The translations under genes and the position numbers were made by a program. The notes under the pieces were generated by a model. That model worked only from the letters and a program-made list of their open reading frames with translations. It was not told where the DNA came from and did no database searches. Below are positions 60,360 to 64,000 of a stretch of DNA of 64,000 nucleotides, in pieces (position 1 is the first letter of the stretch; every line of letters starts with the position of its first letter). The stretch comes from Tetrapyrgos nigripes. Its lineage: Eukaryota > Basidiomycota > Agaricomycetes > Agaricales > Campanellaceae. The stretch lies in assembly GCA_013368315.1 (NCBI GenBank), contig JAACJM010000076.1:1-64000 (forward strand), in the 5' to 3' direction.

Positions 60360-60940
60360 ACAACATGGAAGACGAAGATTTGACACAGCTGACTACTACA
60401 CATCTACGCCGAAACAGCTTTCCTTTGCTTAAAGATCTCATCAACGGTGCCCTTGGTCAGGAAACGATGCACATAGACATATTTTGTTCGCCCATAACAG
60501 AGCACACGACCTATCGCCTGGGTCTCGCAAGCGGTGTATTCTTCCTGAAACTGCGAACAGAGGAGACAAGATAGCATGATTGGCGGGGGTCAGGTTGGCG
60601 CCACTGGCACTTTCATCCATGACATTCAGAAGAACGCGCTCAGCATTGGAACTTGACGAGGTTCTTGCTCTTCTGAGATGCTGTGCCTTTAATCTTCAGG
60701 CACCGGATCTCATGGTGGGCCAGAGCAGGCCAGAGCTTCAGCGACCTTTTGCATGAGGTCGGAGAACTGCACAAAAACGAGAAGACGGTCGTCCTTCGGA
60801 ATTTGCTTTCTGTTGAAAATACAATCAGAATAAAGATGTGTACGAAGGTGAGGAACTCATACTTGATCAGATCCACCACCATCTCCAATTTCCTACTGAA
60901 ATGTCTTGCATTGCCCACGGGCTTGGTCGTCTACTCCCAG
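60360..60940 (-). pseudogene. SNF2-family helicase C-terminal remnant
   Basis: Minus-strand pieces in order are: KLEMVVDLIK, DDRLLVFVQFSDLMQKVAEA, RCLKIKGTASQKSKNLVKFQ, ERVLLNVMDESASGANLTPA, then (frame changed) YTACETQAIGRVLCYGRTKY and VHRFLTKGTVDEIF, ending about 60380. This is the C-terminal lobe of Snf2-type ATPases (motifs V and VI, QAIGR). It is broken by stops and frameshifts, and the N-terminal lobe is absent. It is an isolated relic between two intact genes. Confidence 0.65.
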
Positions 60941-61170
60941 AGTTTCCGCGTTGATGATATTCAGAACATATGCGCATCAGAGATTTGTACAGTATTCTCA
61001 ACGACGTTTCTGTGTAGCTATGTAAGAATCGAACGACCGGCTATTGGTTGTGCGCACCAGATAGAACATAGAGTCAAAAGAGAATTAATTCTGAGTCCAA
61101 GTATTATACAGGAAATCTCTCAGCATCCCTAAACGTAAGCTGCCAGTCGGCAATGTTACCAGCGCAGAAA

Positions 61171-61724
61171 CTAATCGCTGGCTACGGGCGCAGATAAAAA
61201 ATTCCTGCCTCGGTTGACATAGCTAGCAAAGCCTGGTCGAGCATCCATTTCGTCCACAGAGCTGTATACAACATTCATGAATCAGTATGCTTGCTTGCTG
61301 CAACAACAAAAGGATATTTCTTGTCACCGTTTCTTCATTTCGCTTGACCAAGTGATTTCTTTTAGTTGCGGTGCGTTGAACGAGGCACCTAATATTCCAA
61401 GTATAAGACCAATGATTGCTTCCAACGAGATCTGGGTAGTTGACGTGGAATAAGTGGAATGAACAATATATACAGAGAAGAGACGCACATCATTGGGAAG
61501 GGATCCTTCGGGCTTTCCGAGGGCTTTTAAATGAGAAAGGTCTAGGTTCCGAGTCGACTGTAAGTGTGGTCGCAAACGGGGCTGCTAAAAGTTGTCACTA
61601 ACGCTCATAAGTCGAAAACGCGGCTGCAGGTGATATTTAGTGTCACTAGGGTTGAAGCTGCAACAACATACGGACCGTGAAGGATAACTAGGGTAGATAA
61701 CAGGAGAAGGAGTCGTCCGAGCAT
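61171..61724 (-). CDS. EMC5: ER membrane protein complex subunit 5
   Basis: A tiny gene split into five exons, 105 aa when joined: MLGRLLLLLSTLVILH, AAFSTYE, HLSHLKALGKPEGSLPND, ISLEAIIGLILGILGA and NAPQLKEITWSSEMKKR, and SVDEMDARPGFASYVNRGR, with stop at 61171. The two hydrophobic helices with the conserved LKALGKPEGSLP loop and the terminal F..Y.NRGR identify Emc5/MMgT. All joins keep frame. The EMC inserts tail-anchored and multi-pass membrane proteins in the ER. Its start codon is just 80 bp from that of the divergent ZW10-like gene. It would be missed by ORF calling, since no exon exceeds about 100 bases. Confidence 0.9.
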
Positions 61725-61804
61725 AGTGGTGACGCGCAAGAAATGGAAAGGACACGTGCACAGCGCGTCAGCTAGTTGCTACACATTCTCTCCCAATAGC
61801 CTGT
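61725..61804. promoter_or_regulatory. 80-bp bidirectional promoter, EMC5 / ZW10-like
   Basis: The start codons of two divergent genes are separated by only these 80 bp (61725-61804). It contains TCACGTGC-like GGACACGTGCACAG (CACGTG E-box core at 61753-61758), a common fungal regulator site. Confidence 0.5.
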
Positions 61805-64000
61805 ATGGCTTTCCCAGTTCCTGGTCATCTACCTCGTAAATCGGTTCCTCAAGATGTCACCGCTGGTATACTCTCCAAGATAGACCAGGCAACAACCAAG
61901 TCCTTGACCGCGTCGCAGGCAAAGGAATGGCTTGAAGAGCTGAACACCACAATTCGTTCGACCAAAGTAACGGTTTTCTGCCCTATTCTGGATTGTATAC
62001 TCAATGAAGCATCTAGGAAAAGATACATGACAGGATACAGAGTGACTTGCCTCAATTTGAGCAACAACTCGCATCCTCAATCTCCGTACAGGCACGGCTA
62101 AAGGCATTGACTACCAATGTCGACACACTGAGCCATTCGTTGTCTGACCCAAAGGTATTGACGTTCACCCATCCTGTTTCTCACTCCTTGACGTTCCATA
62201 AGACAGGCTTAGTTCCCTCACTCTTACGGTCTCTTTCCGCACATTCTGCCTTGGCTCAAGAATACACGAAAGCGAAGATAATCTATGAAGCACTCTTGCA
62301 TCTTTCTGGAATCAATTCGAAGTATCAAGCTCTTTCTGCTTTGATTCAAGCTGGGAGGCTTCCTGAGACCGTAGAAGCATGTCGTCATTTGGACCAGTTG
62401 TTACTGGAATCAACAGTCGCACTCAACGAGAGTAGTATCATGACAGATATCAGGGTGCGTTGTCTATTTTACGCGTGTATTCAGCATACTAACTCCCCGT
62501 AGCGCAAATTTAATGCCGCTAAAGCAAGAACAGAAGACCAGCTCAATGACGCATACCTGAGGAGTGTCGTAGTTTCGCCGTATGAACTGGTCATATATCC
62601 ATCAACCGAAGGTAACAGCATCAATCTTTTCCCCACACGCATGCTCATACAATCTTTCCAGTTCGCCAGTCGGAAACACTCATCGACCTCGATGCTGTAC
62701 TTACGTCAATGTCACCAGATTCCCTCCAGAACCATCTCTTGACTTTAAGAAGAGATGTGTGCACACATTGTGTTAATTCACTCCTCACTCAGCCCATGTC
62801 TATTTCCGCCACATTAGAACGAGCCCACAAATTGACCTTTACACCTTCCCCTCCTAACGATGAGGTACTTTCCTCACGTCTCGAGAACCTCACAGAAACC
62901 CTCGAATTTCTTAATTTCCATCTTCTCTCTCATCTTCCTCCTTCCCAGTCCTCTGCTTTTCCCAAAACCCTATGCAAACCTATCAGTAGCAGTGTTCTCA
63001 ACAACCTCATTATTCCTTCTCTCCCCAAATCCTTCAACGACTTGCGACGTTACCTCTCACTAGTTGCGAATGCTGTTGCTTTCGAGGAACAGTGCCTCGT
63101 TGGTACACTAGGCAATGACCCTAGGGATAAGCCTATTAGGGCATGGGCAGACGAAGTAGGAAGCCACTATGAACGTCGAAGGCGCGAACTCATTCTGGAT
63201 AGTACTCGTCAATTGGTCCTCACACCCGAGGAATTATCCCGTACTTTTGAGGCCCACGTCGATTTACCAACTCCCGGACCTGATATCATCGTTGTCCAGC
63301 CAGATGAGGACATCAATGGCGTTGCTGACAATGCGAACGATGCCTGGGGATTTGATGATGATAAAGAACAAGAAAATGTTGATCAGAACGGTGAAGGGGC
63401 AAGAGAGAAGGTCGATGATAGTGGTGATGGTGATGCATGGGGCTTTGATGATGAGGATGGTTCCGAAACTACGGACAACCCGCCAGAAACGAATGGTCAT
63501 AACCACGAGGAGGTTGATGATGATGCTTGGGGATGGAACGACGATGAAGACGTTGGGGAAGTGGAAGATGACGACCCTTGGGGAGAATCAAAGGCAAAGT
63601 CAGATTCTCAACCGTCTCGGCCTCCACCTGCTCCTTCAATAAAATCACCAAAGGTCGCTACCAAGCTGGAGAAGTTGGCGAATAAAGGCAAGAAGAACTT
63701 AAATGGTGACTCGCCTATGAATAGTCCTGCCTTAAAGACGCCTCTGTCACCAGCCGCTCCTAAATCCCCTCCTACGACTTCTCAGCAGGAAAAACGTCCA
63801 CCCCAGCTGAACGTCACTCCTAAAGAGACTTTCATCGTATCTGAGCGGATGAACGACATCCTATCAATAGTAAAAGATATCCTACATGAAGCTCAAGAGT
63901 TCATCGAATCTCGTCTGGTCTCAGCATCCGAGGTGTATTCTCATCCTGGCTCTATCCTTTTCCAAACCGCTCCGTCAGTGCTTGACCTGTATCGAGCTCT
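61805..64000 (+). CDS. ZW10/Dsl1-type vesicle tether or kinetochore protein (partial, runs off window)
   Basis: Start at 61805 (MAFPVPGHLPRKSVPQDVTA). The helical N-terminus reads AKEWLEELNTTIRSTK, then RLKALTTNVDTLSHSLSDPK, LRSLSAHSALAQEYTKAKII, IMTDIR, RSVVVSPYELVIYP, LIDLDAVLTSMSPDSLQ, and RYLSLVANAVAFEEQCLVGT. A striking acidic linker repeats DAWGFDD, DAWGWNDDED and DPWGES. The C-terminal part restarts ETFIVSERMNDILSIVKDIL and is cut by the window end. This is the fungal ZW10 type: an N-terminal helical domain, a D/W/G-rich linker, and a C-terminal domain. In yeast (Dsl1/Tip20 complex) such proteins tether Golgi-derived vesicles at the ER; in animals ZW10 also acts at kinetochores. It is paired with EMC5. 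Confidence 0.85.

Overview
This window looks like a filamentous basidiomycete (Agaricomycetes) nuclear genome. Coding regions are cut by many short introns of about 45-130 bases with GT...AG ends. Gene families typical of mushrooms are present: a HET-domain protein, F-box-like proteins, a DUF6534-type membrane protein, a tyrosine-kinase-like (TKL) kinase and a Plavaka-type transposase remnant. Exon joins given here were made by eye from reading-frame continuity and splice signals. No database was consulted.

Layout. (1) 1-5.1 kb is AT-rich and gene-poor, with direct repeats, a Plavaka transposase remnant and a 573-bp MITE-like element with long inverted ends. (2) 5.1-9.3 kb (minus) holds one large 13-exon gene encoding an unusual Kelch / TKL kinase / SH3 fusion. 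(3) 9.3-25 kb is a second AT-rich repeat zone. It has a TIR element at 13.0-13.65 kb, a large diverged inverted repeat enclosing a 235-bp MITE at 16-17.7 kb, a 26-bp minisatellite at 18.3 kb, a dispersed LTR-like repeat, and decayed copies of an F-box-like gene and an alpha/beta hydrolase. (4) 25-34 kb carries an old-yellow-enzyme oxidoreductase, F-box-like genes and a HET-domain gene. (5) 33.6-64 kb is a dense, mostly housekeeping segment: NAD(P)HX dehydratase, phosphoglucomutase, dolichyl-diphosphatase, a GH16 glucanase, a membrane protein, PEX7, a sirtuin, two neighbouring genes that share an unfamiliar CxxC-W-H-C zinc-finger-like module, a triple-ZZ protein, a lysine-methyltransferase-like protein, an F-box protein, CRIPT, an FMN-dependent 2-hydroxyacid dehydrogenase, EMC5 and a ZW10/Dsl1-type protein running off the end.

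How the parts relate. In the dense segment many genes are divergent pairs with very short shared upstream regions: PEX7/sirtuin (113 bp), EMC5/ZW10 (80 bp), phosphoglucomutase/dolichyl-diphosphatase (about 250 bp) and HET/acidic protein (about 270 bp). The clearest candidates for undescribed biology are the Kelch-kinase-SH3 fusion and the repeated CxxC-W-H-C module, found once in one gene and three times in the next. The repeat zones show visible CpG to TpG/CpA differences between copies, suggesting methylation-linked decay of repeats.
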